A stretch of 64,000 nucleotides of DNA, from assembly GCF_008728515.1 (NCBI RefSeq), contig NC_044977.1:1387501-1451500 (forward strand), given 5' to 3'. Within the stretch, counting starts at the first letter, position 1. Each line of letters begins with the position of its first letter. Made by a program: the position numbers and the translations under genes. Below, in pieces: positions 1 to 12,079 of this stretch. Source of the stretch: Papio anubis. Its lineage: Eukaryota; Chordata; Mammalia; Primates; Cercopithecidae. The notes under the pieces are model-generated. The model was given only the letters and a program-made list of their open reading frames with translations. It was not told where the DNA came from and searched no databases.

Positions 1-66
1 GCGGAAACAGGAGGTCGCCAGACTCCAGCCTCGGTGACAGAGCGAGACTTTGTCTCGGAAAAAAAG
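1..66 (+). repeat. Alu right-arm 3' end (cut by window edge)
   Basis: The sequence matches the last part of an Alu right monomer: a CTCCAGCC motif, then GGTGACAGAGCGAGACT, then a short A-tail near 59-65. The element starts left of the window. It sits directly beside the next, oppositely oriented Alu, so the pair forms a tail-to-tail inverted arrangement. Confidence 0.85.
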
Positions 67-84
67 GAGAAAGATCAAGGATTT

Positions 85-379
85 TTTGGCGCGGGCGGGA
101 GGGCCGGAGTCTCGCCTTGTGGCCCGGGCTGGAGTGAGGGGGTGCGGCCTCGGCTCCTGCAGCCTCCGCCTCCCGGGCTCGAGCGCGGCTCCGGCCTCAG
201 CCTCGGGAGGAGCTGGGACCGCAGGCGCCGCCACACGCCCGGCTGGTGTTGGTGTTTTCAGTAGAGACGGGGCTTCGCCGGGTGAGCCAGGCTGGTCTCG
301 AACTCCTGATGTCGGCTGGCCCGCCCGCCTCGGCCTCCCAAAGTGCTGCGATTCCGGGCGGGAGCCACCGCGCCCTGCC
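85..379 (-). repeat. Alu (antisense), strongly G/C-shifted, with 18-bp TSD
   Basis: This is a full-length antisense Alu, recognisable by GTAGAGACGGGG, GGCCTCCCAAAGTGCTG and the terminal GAGCCACCGCGCCC. It is flanked by a perfect duplication, GAGAAAGATCAAGGATTT, at 67-84 and 380-397. Compared with the usual Alu consensus, many A/T positions have become G or C, including in the stretch before the first box and around 165-240. Conserved CpGs are also unusually numerous. A perfect TSD beside such a divergent body is odd. Open frames across it (34-264, 50-424, 246-602) are side effects of the Alu and not genes. Confidence 0.85.
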
Positions 380-397
380 GAGAAAGATCAAGGATTT

Positions 398-700
398 CAG
401 ACTGTCACAAGAAGGAAAAGCTGAAGGAATCGGAGTTACTGATCCAGGAGCATTAAAGGCATCAGTAGATCCTATCGTTCCTACCCAGCACATCAAGAAC
501 TATTATGCCAAAGAGAGAATGCATGTATTCTATCTAACCTTAAGAGAGAAAAGGATCAGTGGACAAAAGCTGCAGCCTTTGCCTCAGTATACCGTACGGT
601 GATTATGCCCATATGTGTTTTTTTTTTTTTTTTCCTGGGATCTTAAAGAACTGTGGGCAAGCCAAAACAGCAACAAGTTGTGGTCAGAAATAAAACTAAA
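398..700 (+). other. Unidentified exon-like or retrocopy-like segment
   Basis: This stretch, just after the Alu TSD, looks different from the A/T-rich DNA that follows. From about 443 to 613 one plus frame is open and reads like protein, with segments such as QELLCQREN and KDQWTKAAAFASVYRTV. A second plus frame (246-602) is also open. A T-run (about 617-634) follows, and an AATAAA-like sequence lies near 688. I do not recognise the family. It could be a decayed processed pseudogene, a remnant exon with 3'UTR, or chance. There is an in-frame stop near 440, so an intact gene is unlikely. Confidence 0.3.
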
Positions 701-1744
701 AAGTTGCATAAAATATGTTTTGGTTTAGCTTTGCTTACATTTTTCCTCAAAGGAAAACTGAATCTCCAGGATAATGAAACAAGGTAACAAGACAGTTCTG
801 ACGCACTTTCAGTTGCAAAATAATTCTCTGCACTTTCCTGTACACAAGGAATTCGATAACGTAGAAATAATTTTCTTAAATTCAGCGTTATCACACTGTT
901 TTGAAAAGTCCTTGAAAAAATCCCATTTGTGCATACATCTTACCCATCTTATTTCAAAATCCATTGAGATTGTAAGCAATTAAATCAATTGCTTTTTGTA
1001 GGCCAACCCCTCATTTATAACATGTAATTCCCCAGGACCCGCATGTCCAGATTCAAGAACAGCTTGATAGAAAGACTGATTTATTTTTATTTTCTTCCTG
1101 GGTCTGCTTTGAATAGTCTTAAAAGAAGGAGGAAAATGCTGTGTTTAATATTCATATAGGATTTTCTAATAAAAGCAGCTTCTCTCAAAAACCTGTTAAG
1201 AAGGACTACCTATAAAGGAGTCAACTTGTGATATCCTTCCTAAGTATTTATTTGGTTCTTGGGGATTGATGGATAAGCTGATAGAGTCTAATCTTCAAAT
1301 GTGTATGTCATTAATAGAGATGTAAGAATCTCAATTTGCTTTGTCTTTTCCTTTCCTGACACATTATAAGGAAAAGCTTTACTAATGAAGTACCCAATGG
1401 TAATAACCCATTATATGCTAGAATCTCTCTTTCTATCAGATGACATGCAAATGAACTGTTCTATTTCTGTGGAGAAAGAGAGACAAGGAGTGGTCTAGTT
1501 AATCATACTTGAGGACTGCCATAGTTGTCTTCTGGGAAATATTCTCATGATTCATTCTTATTTAAGGGTCCTCACCCTATGCATAAGAAAGTCTCCCATT
1601 CATTCCATTTGGGTTTGACGTTAATTATAGGGGCATTAATGGACACTTTCTCATAAGAAATGAATGTAGGATTAAATCAGAAAATAATAAGGCAACCTTT
1701 AGATGAATCAGGTCACGATAGAACTACATACGGAGAAGCTGGGA
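701..1744. other. No recognised feature
   Basis: A/T-rich unique-looking DNA. Short open frames around 643-983 overlap on both strands and have no recognisable motif. I see no repeat family in it. Confidence 0.5.
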
Positions 1745-1850
1745 GGTTGGAGGAACTTTAGAGGTCACCAGTCCCTTTGTTGTTTAGATCTAGAGACTGA
1801 GTCTTGGAGAAGTGAAATGACTTAATTGAAGTCCCAGCTGATGAGAGGCA
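1745..1850 (-). repeat. MIR fragment (antisense)
   Basis: The string GGAACTTTAGAGGTCACCAG, followed by GAGACTGAG and GAAGTGAAATGACTTAATTG-like sequence, follows the order of an antisense MIR core (TTAGAGGTCA ... GAGGTGAAGTGACTTGCC). The copy is old and heavily substituted. Confidence 0.5.
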
Positions 1851-1961
1851 GGCGTGAGATGACAAACCAAGTAGCCTCTTGCATCAGGCAGCAATGTAGA
1901 GAAAAGATAGTTCTGGGAATTTAAGAGACCACGTTCCGACCATTTTCTCCTATTAACTACT

Positions 1962-2045
1962 CCTGTGATTTTGGGCAAACCTGTTACCTTCTCTGGGTCT
2001 GTTGTCTTAAATCTAAGGTGAGACTGGACTAAGCATTTGCCCTCT
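1962..2045 (+). repeat. MIR fragment (sense)
   Basis: TGTGATTTTGGGCAAACCTG followed by ACCTTCTCTGGGTCTGTTG matches the MIR core pattern (GTGACCTTGGGCAAGT ... CTCTGTGCCTCAGTT). It is short and degenerate. Confidence 0.5.
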
Positions 2046-2208
2046 GGAAAGGGGGAATCTACGGGAGCTCTGGAGGAGACTAGTGTGTGATTATTATTCC
2101 AACTAAGTTCATTGGAAAAAAGATCTGTTCTGCAGTTTGACTAAATTACTTTACTTACATGTGTGGTATTTTTATATTTTATTAAAGTACTAAAACTAAT
2201 AAAATGTT

Positions 2209-2252
2209 TGTTATTAGTTTATTAGTTTTTATTAGTTTATTAGTTTATTAAA
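2209..2252. repeat. TTATTAGTT-type short tandem repeat
   Basis: Repeated TTATTAGTTTATTAGTTTT motifs occur three to four times with small length differences. It is an A/T-rich microsatellite. A related word, ACTAATAAAAT, lies just upstream in inverted sense. Confidence 0.75.
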
Positions 2253-3217
2253 TGATCTAACATTTATATTTTGTTTTCAAAATTGAAGACACCAGCCTTA
2301 GATATCATATAAATTTAGTAGCACTTTTAAACTAACCTTTTCCCTAAGCAATGAAAAGACGTTTTTCTTATTCCGGAAAATATTTTACTTTATTTTTATA
2401 GCATTTCTTTATGGGTCCTATAGTTGACAACAAGTAATTGATAATATTGCTGGTAAAATGAGGCATTTCCTTAACCTTACATGTCTTGAGAAATTAGCTG
2501 TTCATGTATCCATGTCTACACAGTCCTCGTTCACCTTGTGACCACGTAATTAAGTCATTCTTCTTTTCCAATCAGCCATTCAGGTGTAAGGCAGATGTTT
2601 TTTTTGAAAGATTATGCACACCTTGTAGAACAGTACTTCTGGTCCCTTTGGGTTTAAAGTATACAAGTATAGATTCCTAGTATATCAACTCTATTATTTT
2701 GTTTCTTTAAAAGAGAATTTTTTAAAAAATAAGCAAAGAAGTTTTTTTTGTTTTTACTCATATATTTGACTTACACCTTGTGTATAAAATGTTTTGTTAG
2801 GTAAAATGTATTTTATCTATTTACAAAAATATTTTCCCCCAAATAGCATATTTTTACAAGTAGCAGTCATATATTAGACCAACATCCCATTCGTCCTCTT
2901 TTTGAACCCATGTTATCTGAACTACTGTAACGATCTTTTTCCTGTGTTTTTATTTTATTTACCTATTTTTTAAAAAAGTTATTTATTGTGTGTTATTATT
3001 TTCCTGGTTATATGTAATATCTTTCCATCTTAGATATGTTGGAAACTACAGAAAAGTTTTTTAAAATTACCGACAGAAATAAATACCACTTCTTCCATTG
3101 TGTTTCTGTCAACTGTATGACTTGAATAGAAAATCTGTGAAATGAATTTAGTTTTAGCACTTTAATAAAATATAAAAATACTACACATGTAAGTACTTTA
3201 GTCAAATTGCAGAACTA
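2253..3217. other. No recognised feature
   Basis: A/T-rich sequence with several short T-runs. I recognise no gene or repeat family. Confidence 0.5.
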
Positions 3218-3513
3218 TTTTTTTTTTTTTTTTTTTAGACGGAGTCTCGCTCTGTGGCCCAGGCTGGAGTGAGCGGCGCCATCTTGGCTCCCTGCAAGCT
3301 CCGCCCCCCGGGTTCCCGCCATTCTCCTGCCTCAGCCTCCCGAGGAGCTGGGACCACAGGCGCCGCCACCGCACCCGGCTCGTTTTTGTGTTTTTAGTAG
3401 AGACGGGGTTTCTTGGTGTTAGCCAGGATGGTCTCGATCTCCTGACCTCGTGATCCACCCGCCTCGGCCTCCCAAAGTGCTGGGATTACAGGCGTGAGCT
3501 ACCGCGCCCGGCC
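3218..3513 (-). repeat. AluY (antisense), Old World monkey-type sublineage
   Basis: A T-run (3218-3236) leads into GACGGAGTCTCGCTCTGTGG and the element ends in CCGCGCCCGGCC. It carries a group of changes shared by four other copies in this window: GTGAGCGGCGCCATCTTGGC, GCTCCGCCCCCCGGGTTCCC, CCGAGGAGCTGGGACCACAG and GGCGCCGCCACCG. Low divergence between these copies suggests a young source gene. The 86-codon frame at 3198-3458 is an Alu artefact. Confidence 0.95.
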
Positions 3514-6500
3514 TTATTTTTCAAAGAATATTTAGGAAGCTTAAATAATAGCTTGTACATGTATTCAGAAAATAGGAGTCATCTAAATTGCAAACTTGTT
3601 TAATAAGTTCTTCCATATATGAGCATTGTGTCATCTTCGAAGTTTTCATGTAATTGGCATAGTGCTAAATATTTTATAACATGTCTGTAAAATAAGTTAA
3701 ACTATTCTTCTGCCACAAAAAATTGTTTTTCAGCTTTCTAACTGTTGTGATATCTTTGTGAATATTAGCCTTTTCTCTATAAACCAAGTAACAAATACAA
3801 TAAGCCTCACATTTTACATGGTAAAGATAAGCAGAGTCATCATTACTCCATGAACTAACCAGACTTTTACGGTGCCTTTAGAAATGTGCATCTGTTGTTT
3901 CGCTTTTGGGAGTTTAAAGGTAGTTCATTCTGCATTTAAAGATACTGTTTATTTCAATACGTAGATGCATTTGAAACTGGAAAGAAAATTTAGCATACTT
4001 TTGTATTCATTTGTAATATCAGTCCAAGAAAAAACATGGTTTATCTTCTCCAACTAGTCTTTCTTTACCTATCCCAGTGTCCTCAGTTGGAGTGACCTTT
4101 GGAGTGGCTGGTGTCTTGAGTGATGTCGTTAATGAGATCTAGCGACATCATGACCCTGACCCCTTCATGGCCCTGACTCCTCTCATCCATCTTCTTAACC
4201 CCACAAGGCTGCAAGTCAGTGTGTAGAATCAGGATTAAACAAGTGTGAACAAACAAGTTCAAGAGTTTTCTGTCAGGGCTGCCAGTGCATGGCATAGCAA
4301 AGTAAGACATAGAGAACGTGCTACCTAAAACGCTCTTTGTGCACCTCCACGAATCCTGTTGGAGAAATCGCTACTGTTTGTGGTCAGTGTCGTGCGTCTA
4401 ATCTCCTCAGTTCGCTCCATTCCTGGACAACGATGGCAGTCGGCCTTTATAATCACATAGCTGTTGGCACATTCAATGAAAGCATGGCCGATCTATCACT
4501 TCCCCAATGTCACACATTACTAAAGCTTTTATCTCATTAACTGTGATTAATGTTTGTATGGCATGGGCTTGTCGTGTAACTGTTCATATTCAGCCATGTG
4601 AATCCCTTAGTTTACTTGATGACTGAAGGGCATTTCTTGTTTCAGAAGAGAACTTTATCTTAGGGGCTGAGAAGCCTTGTTTTCAAGCCACCATTGGCTT
4701 GAGAACTGTGTGATGTAGCTCTTCCTTGGCTCCTCAATTACTGTCCTTCAGAGTGTTACTTGCCATTCAGCTTGGACACATAGCAAAAAATACAAGAAAT
4801 GTAGTAGAACTTTAAGGAAGTATTTACCTGTAATTCTTTCATCTAAACATTGCTTTCCTTATATGATTTCCAATTAAGTCTGTGTTCCCAAAGTTAGATG
4901 GAAAGGGGTAGAGATAATGGATGCAGGTATTTTCTCGCCTGTGGCTATGGTTCTTGTCTTTATCTGCACTATGCTTGACAAGTCTTTCCCCTTAGCCCAG
5001 GGCAGCATTTGATAACTTGACCAGTCAGTGATTAAACATATTTATTTAGTTCAGTGGGTCAGAGCTATTGCGACAGATAGAAAATTACTGATGGATTATC
5101 AATTTCAGCACCTCTGACATCTGGCCTCAGTGTAGTCCATCATCTGAGGCCTCATAACACATTTTCTTCGACAATAACATGCTCAGCTACCTGTGTGATC
5201 ACAGAGCCGAATAACGGAAAGATTCTGTGCGGATTTAATAAGACAAAAGTTTCAGAAATTAGAAGAGTTCTGCACCTGTACTTGAGACTCTAAAAGCACC
5301 CAGTGGTTTACACACAAGGCTGGAATAAGAACTGACTTGCACTGTAAATATGCTTTGTTGATTTTGGTGATATGTTTATAATATTTTTACACTTACATTT
5401 TGGATTTGATGAAATAGTTACTTGGAATTATTTTGGAAACAGTGTTACATATAAAAATATTGCTTGTTTCAAAATATTCTATTTAACAATTTTAAGGCAT
5501 TAAAATAATGGTTTTAAATGTTTGGTCTATTACAGTGATAAAGTGACCAAAATAAAACCCCAACTCAAATACCTATGATACTAATTCTTTTAAATTATAA
5601 ACAAGATGTGAAATAAGATTTGCAAAATTTTTGTGTTTATTGTTATTGCTGAATGCTTCTTTTAACCCAAGTGAGTTCTAGTAATAAAGAATAACAACCT
5701 TATTGCAAATGCTAATCTAACACAGAAATATATGCTCTTCCTCTGTCCATTTTACTAAAATGTATTTCAATATAATTTTATTCATATGTGTATTTCAAAG
5801 TTCCACGTAAATTTAAGAATACTCTTGTGATTCATTTTTCAAATGATTCAGGTTAGCAGTTTGTTTTATGGTAAGTTTATGTCTTTTAAAAACTGGTTAT
5901 ATTTGTTGAGAAATTAATAGATTGTGGCAGATAATACATTGTAACATTTATTTTGGCTTTATTCTCATTTGTAAATCTTTCATGTGATTATCCCTAAAGC
6001 TTTATACTCTATGCATCTAATGGCCTACTTTATGATGAGCCTACATTTAATATTTATGTGTGCTGTCATAAAAATATTTGTGAAGCTAAAAATGATTATT
6101 AATCTTCATATGATACATTTTCACACATTCTCTTGATTACTAAACTGATAAGAACTTTGAAATATTATCTTTGTTCACAAAATAAGGATTGAGCCCTTTG
6201 ACATTACAGTTTACATTTATTCACTAATACACCAGTACTATGTGCCATGAAATTGATAGGCCCTTTGGAATGTCCAGCTTTTTACAATGTAATATAACAT
6301 GGCAATATTACAGGTCATTGTGGGCCATTATTTATTGTCAAAGACTTCCTGATTTGTCTTAAAATTAAATGAGGTTTCTTCTGTAGTTCTGTGGAAACCT
6401 TTAGTGGTTGACTATGGTATTTAACCCATCTCTCCTTTGACATCTCAGAGTTGGCTTGGAACATGTTGGGATGAATTCTAGTCACAGGATATACTCTGTA

Positions 6501-6958
6501 ATATAGATTGGGCTGAGAAAACTGCTCTGGATGTTCAAAGAAGACATAATTTAAAAAATGAGAGAGATCAGATTAGAATTTGAGTTTGATTTGGAAACTC
6601 TTTTGAGCAGTTGTAGGGAAGCCATTGTAACGTTTTTCCTGAAAGATCAATCCTTCTAACAATTAGAACACTAAACATTTATTGGTTTTAAATTCTTAAA
6701 TGTGATGCCCAGCCCTTGTGCTTCTTCAGATGTATTCCACTGTGATTTTAAAATTGGAGATGCTCCCTATGTGTGCTCGAGTTTGATTGATGCCCAAGTT
6801 TCCTTTGGATTTTACTGTACGCCATTGACTTCTCTCTGAAATGACATGTAGTTTTTCATTTGCCATTTCTCACGATATAAACTATACATGGCTTGTCAGG
6901 AGCAGGTCAACAGATATTTTTATGTAAAGCAAGCATGCGATAATAGAAAAGTTATATA
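3514..6958. other. Mostly unique A/T-rich DNA
   Basis: No gene, structured RNA or well-preserved repeat is recognisable across this long stretch. Around 6205-6260 the words TTTATTCACTAATACACCAG and TACTATGTGCCATGAAATTG faintly recall an antisense L2 end, too weak to annotate separately. Short open frames at 4083-4310 and 4337-4540 have no recognisable domain. Confidence 0.45.
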
Positions 6959-7654
6959 CAGTCACGCATTGCTTAACAACAGGGATGTGTTTTGAGAAAT
7001 GAGACATTAGGCGGTTTTGACGTTGTGTGAACATCATATCCTGAACTTACACAAACCTAGATGGTATAGTCTCCTGTACACCTTGACTATAAGGTGTAGC
7101 CTATTGTTTCTAGGCTACAAACCTGTACAACATGTTAGTGTACTGAATACTGCAGGCAATTTGATATGATTTGGCTCTGTGTCCCCACCCAAATCTCATG
7201 TCGAGGAAGGGCCCTGGTGGGAGCTGATTGGATCATGGGGGAGGTTTCCTTTAGGCTGTTCTCATGAATGATAGTGAGTGAGTTCTCATGAGATCTGATC
7301 CTTTAAAAGTGTTTAGCACTTCTCCCTTGCTCTCTCTTCTCTGCCGCCTTGTGAAGAAGGTGCTTGCTTCTCTTTCACCTTCCGCCATGATCGTAAGTTT
7401 CCTGAGGCCTCCCCAGCCATGCAGAACAGTAAGTCAATTAAACCTCTTTTCTTTATAAATTACCTAGTCTCAGGTAGTTCTTTATAGCAGTGTGAAAGCA
7501 GTCAAGATTGTAATACTATCATAAGTTTTTGTGAACCTAAACATGTCTAAACGCAGAAAAGTTACAATAAAAATACAGTATTATAACCTTATGGGACCAT
7601 AGTCATATGTGCAGCCTGTTGTTGTTTGAAACATCATTACATGGTGTATGACTG
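6959..7654. mobile_element. Tigger-type (MER44/Tigger7-like) DNA transposon, split by an LTR
   Basis: The left end is CAGTCACGCATTGCTTAAC preceded by TA. The right end is CATGGTGTATGACTG. These are inverted matches of each other, as expected for TcMar-Tigger non-autonomous elements. Internal words such as ACAAACCTAGATGGTATAG, AGGCTACAAACCTGTACA and TATAACCTTATGGGACCA are typical of this family. A MaLR LTR (7162-7504) interrupts it, and the Tigger consensus order resumes afterwards. The family name is my best guess; the class assignment is firmer. No transposase frame remains. Confidence 0.75.
7162..7504 (+). mobile_element. Solo MaLR LTR (MST/THE1-like)
   Basis: It starts TGATATGATTTGGCTCTGTG and contains CCCACCCAAATCTCATGTC, GATTGGATCATGGGGGAGG, TTCTCATGAGATCTGATC, CCTTCCGCCATGATCGTAAG and GGCCTCCCCAGCCATGCAGA. 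ATTAAACCTCTTTTCTTTAT supplies the LTR polyadenylation region near 7438. These words in this order are typical of ERVL-MaLR LTRs of the MST/THE1 group. It is a single LTR with no internal retroviral sequence. It lies inside an older Tigger-type element, so it inserted later. No coding capacity. Confidence 0.85.
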
Positions 7655-9147
7655 TTTATTATTTTAGCACAAAGATTACATAGATCAAACAAGTAGCATG
7701 AATATTTGTTCTTCCATCAAAATGAATCAACTTAGAAGAAAATATTTATGAATGTAACTTGATATGCGTCAAAGTTTCTTTAGATAAGGAAGCACGGATG
7801 TAAAATCTCTGGATGCTTTCACATAGAAATGGATCTTATCTGTTACCCTACAGGGAAACTGAGAAATTAAGCAAAGTAACGTACATGAAAGTACTTCACA
7901 AACTATAAAGAGCTGTAATAATGCAAAGTATTTTAATGCTGTGTGAGTTTTTGGCACAGACCAAGAAAGAAAGAAAATACATAGCTATCTAATTTTAGAG
8001 GCTCGGACTGGCAGTCTAAGAATTGCGGTTTTATGGTATTTGCATTGACATGTAATGATTTTTCATGTGAGCACATTAACATTGTCCAGTTTCATATAGT
8101 AAAATGTAATTCAGAAAGACGCTAAGAACCATAATTTTAAAATACTGCCTTCCTTCTAATGTCCTTATCATTCAAATGTCCTTGAAAGTGTTTGAATCAG
8201 TAATTTTGAATGACTTTTATGATAGAATGTTTAATAAACCCGATTAAGCATTAATTATTTTCTTACAATATTGGATTAGTGTTTTGAGTCATCAACAACT
8301 TTGATTTCTATGCTGAAATTCCATTTTGTTAGCATCATGATGACCCATAATGATTGCAAGTGGGTTGAGTCATAATTATTTTAACTTGTAATAGACATTG
8401 GCACTTATTCCATTGTGTCCGGCATGAACATTTCTCCTATGGGCAAGGTATTTTGGAAAGATATGGCAAAGAACAAAGTCAGCGATGTTGATATAGCAAT
8501 CTAATAACTTTACTTTGATGACCTCAAAAGATTTAGGCATTGGGAGAATCTGGAAAATTATGAAGCTTCTAAAATGTGTCCTGATGAGGTTCAAAGGAAA
8601 TCACCTTTTTCTCTTGCTCTGGATTGATTCATACTATAATTTACCTCTCATAAAACTGATAATATGCTAATATTAAGTTAATAGTTGTAAGTTGATAGTA
8701 AAATTTTAAATGTGAAGTAGCTGCACGAAATATGGAAGAAAAGAATTTTCCTTTATTCTGTGAATTTAAGATTAGCCTGACATCATTATGCTAATTTTAA
8801 CAATTACAAAGATAGAATTCATTGGCATAGCCGGAATTACAGTGATAGGAGTTGGCTTTGAAGAAAAATCAACTTTGCCACCTACTGCCTTGTCTGTATT
8901 CAGAATAGTGTACATTTTAGCTAAGTTTGAAAGCAGACTTAAATAAAAACCAAAAATGAAAAGATAAGAAAAAGCAATTGAGCAGCTTTTTACTGAGGGG
9001 AACAGGCAACTTAAACACACATTGGTATGTTGAAATTGATTTATATGTAGCCAGTTTTGTTTGACATACTCCTTACCCTTAGAAACCTAAAATAATTTCT
9101 TATTAGTCAGTGTTATGGGCAAATTAATGGAGAAAAGAAAGCAGGTG
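7655..9147. other. No recognised feature
   Basis: Unique-looking, A/T-rich. Minus-strand frames at 7769-7957, 8376-8594 and 8772-9020 carry no recognisable domain, signal or repeat-family signature. Confidence 0.45.
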
Positions 9148-9451
9148 TTTTATTGTTATTATTATTTTTGAGACAGAGTCTCACTTTGTCACCCAAGCTG
9201 GAGTACAGTGGCGTGATCTGGGCTCACTGCAACCTCTGCCTCCCAGGTTCAAGCGATTCTCCTGTCTCAGCCTCCCAAGCAGCTGGGATTACAGGTGTCT
9301 GCCACCATGCCAGGCTAAGTTTTGTATTTTTACTAGAGACAGGGTATCACCATGGTGGCCAATCTGGTTTTGAACTCCTGACCTGAGGTGATCTACCCAC
9401 TTTGGCCTCCCAAAGTGCTGTGATTAAAGGCGTGAGCCACCGAGCCCGGCC
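9148..9451 (-). repeat. AluS-like (antisense)
   Basis: A T-rich tail (TTATTGTTATTATTATTTTT) precedes GAGACAGAGTCTCACTTTG, and the element ends GAGCCACCGAGCCCGGCC. Its substitutions exceed those of the young AluY copies, consistent with an AluS-age insertion. The 77-codon plus frame at 9153-9386 is the usual antisense-Alu open frame. Confidence 0.95.
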
Positions 9452-12079
9452 GTAGTATTATTATGTTGACTTGAATACAGGCTCAGGTTTTGATAATCTT
9501 TTAAAATTCTTTCATATTCTGTCAGCATAATCATTTTAACTAATATCAGTTTCTCTATGAATTCATATAAGTCCTTCATTGGTTGAAAATGAGTGAGGAA
9601 TGAGATATTCTGATTTTAAAATTTTCTGTTTAATGATACCTATTAAATTTTTAATTGGCTTCTACTGGAATAGGGAAATACAATTGGATTTTGCATCCAG
9701 CGATCTTACTGACCTCTCTTGGGTTCTCCGTGAAATAATTATTTTATCTGCAAATAATGAAAATTTCTCCTATTTGAATAAAAGTCTTATTTACTTAAAT
9801 TAAACAATAAATTAATTAATATCTTCTGCTTAACTAGTTAAGCCAGATTTGTTTTGTTTAAACCACCATGCTCTGTTGAAATTTTTCTTGAAGGTATTGT
9901 TTTATATAATATATGAGTGTTGGAATTGCTTGAATGATTAAGATCTCATCAGGGTAATAATTTTAAGTGTCAGTTTTCTTTATATTATAGGATTATGAAT
10001 ATACTATGGTACTCCACAGTGTAAAATTCAGTCTTCATCCACATAAATTGAGCTCTAATTTTGTTCTGGAAATTTTTCATACACATTTCATCTTCATTGC
10101 AGGCCACTGATATTTAGAATATTATTGCTATTTTTCTTTTTGAGGAAATTTAATGGCAGGGTAGATTTTTAAAAAATTGCCCAAAACCTAACAGCTAGCC
10201 AGAGGGGATTTTTGAATTTTCATGTGTTAGTTCAATGACCTGGATTTTTTTTCCACTTAACACAATATCTAGAATGTTTAATGTAAGGAAGAATTCTTAG
10301 GATTGATCTCTTTGTGAATATAAAGTGCAACCAGGCTTTCTGATTATGAGAGTTCAGGATCTTGATTTATTGAGCTGTAACTCTCTTGTTCTACACAAAA
10401 TAGATAACTATTTATAAACACTGAAAGGTGTATGTGTGTGTTTATGTCTAAAGAGAGAGGAAGGCAGTATTAAATATTAATCTGCTCCCCAACTCTAAAA
10501 ATGTAGACTCTTTGATTTGTGGTCACAAGCATATTTTCTTGTTTGATTTCAAATTTCAGACTAGTGTCCCTTGCCCCTTAGGCTGCAGATGTAAATTTGT
10601 GGTCATCCATGCAGATATGTAAATGAGTAAGTGTTTCCCCGGCAAAGAGTTGAGGTTATAATTTAGCCCTCACTGCCCCTCGGCTTTTGTGTGAATTAAA
10701 ATAGTTAATATTGCAAAATCTTCATTAACTTCCATATTCAGAGCATATGTAGAAATCCACAAAGTGAGCTAATTTAAAATCAGATTACTATTACACTCAT
10801 AGTAAACTCATAGAGAACGATCACTTAAAAGGCTGAAGTCCAGTCAAACACCTTTTTTTAAAGTGATGACAACATAAAAAATGAACCAGTGATGCCTCAC
10901 CTTCTCAGATCTGTTCACACGTGGAGTTGTGGTAATATTGTGAGCACTGAAGTATTAAAACAGTTTTGTCTTGTGTTCTTTCATTCTGACAGGCCAGTGA
11001 CATAACGTCGACAAGCCATCTCTGATAGATTCAAAATTAAAAGCGAATACACTGCCTCTTTTTCCTAGTTCACACTAAAGGCGTTTGAGTCAACGTGCTA
11101 ATTTCACTGCTTCCAACATACAGTCCTCCCTAAGTCTGGGAATAGCTTGTGAGGAGCTTTTTTATTTTCAGGCTGCAAGGAACTGTTTGATCAAAGCCAT
11201 ATTACTTTGTTATTAAAGGAGAAGAATGGAGAGGAATCAGCAATCAAAGCAAAGACAAGTTTAGGATCTGAACTCTGAGAAGCAGTTTGCCAATAAATAT
11301 ATTAACCCTGTATACATGATTTAATATTTTCACAACAACATTAATCAGTTGATTTTCATAAACATACGTGGACTGGGAGCATTAAGAATAGTAAAGGAAG
11401 AAATTGAAAATGCTCTGTGAATTGATTTTTAGTCCTATGCCACATTAGACAGTCCCATAAAGGAAGATAATAAGTTATATGTAAATGGAACCAGACCTTA
11501 TCGCCCTGGCAAATTTTTGTTTGTTTGTTTTTGTTTTTTCTGCAGCTGTTTTCAGGAAATCAAAAGTTTTGCTTCTCTGGCTATATAATTCAAGACGATT
11601 CATCAAATTATTGCTTTTACAAAGATGCAAAACTTTGAGGAGTTAGAAAATAATTGAGGTTGATTATTAGAGCACTTTGGAAGTATTGTGTTCACTGAGT
11701 TATTTAATCAGTGAAATCGTTACTAGAGCTTTCTGTGAGTTTACCTTGTTTTGGTGTGTATCAAGGTGTAGACCTTGCTTTTTGACTGCTTGCACGCTAA
11801 TTGGAAAAATTAGACTTACACATATGAAACTGGGTAACAATTCTAGACAGTGGACGAGAAAATGATAAATGTAGGTAAGGGTGGAGGACAGCAGCTTTCA
11901 TATATGTGTGTGTATATATATGTGTGTATATATCTACACGCAATGGTGTGTAAAACATATGTGTGTACGACATTTGAAAAAATGTTTTCTTTCAATAAAA
12001 TCCTACTGGAAATTCCAGTGCCCAGCGTCCAGATGGGTTAAAAGCAGATATTTTCTGGACACTTCAAAGTTCAAATGAT
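9452..12079. other. Mostly unique A/T-rich DNA; donor of a 41-bp copied segment
   Basis: No gene or clear repeat is recognised. Positions 10212-10252 are copied at 14555-14595 (see that entry). A GTTTGTTT-type simple tract lies near 11516-11540, and an alternating TATATGTGTGTG tract near 11903-11935. Overlapping short open frames at 11677-12078 have no recognisable domain. Confidence 0.45.

Noticed and set aside
1..397. SVA-type composite element
   Set aside because: The two Alu pieces are in opposite orientation without a CCCTCT hexamer, VNTR or SINE-R, and one has its own target duplication.
7162..7504. A complete endogenous retrovirus
   Set aside because: Only one LTR is present, embedded in a Tigger-type element, with no internal region.
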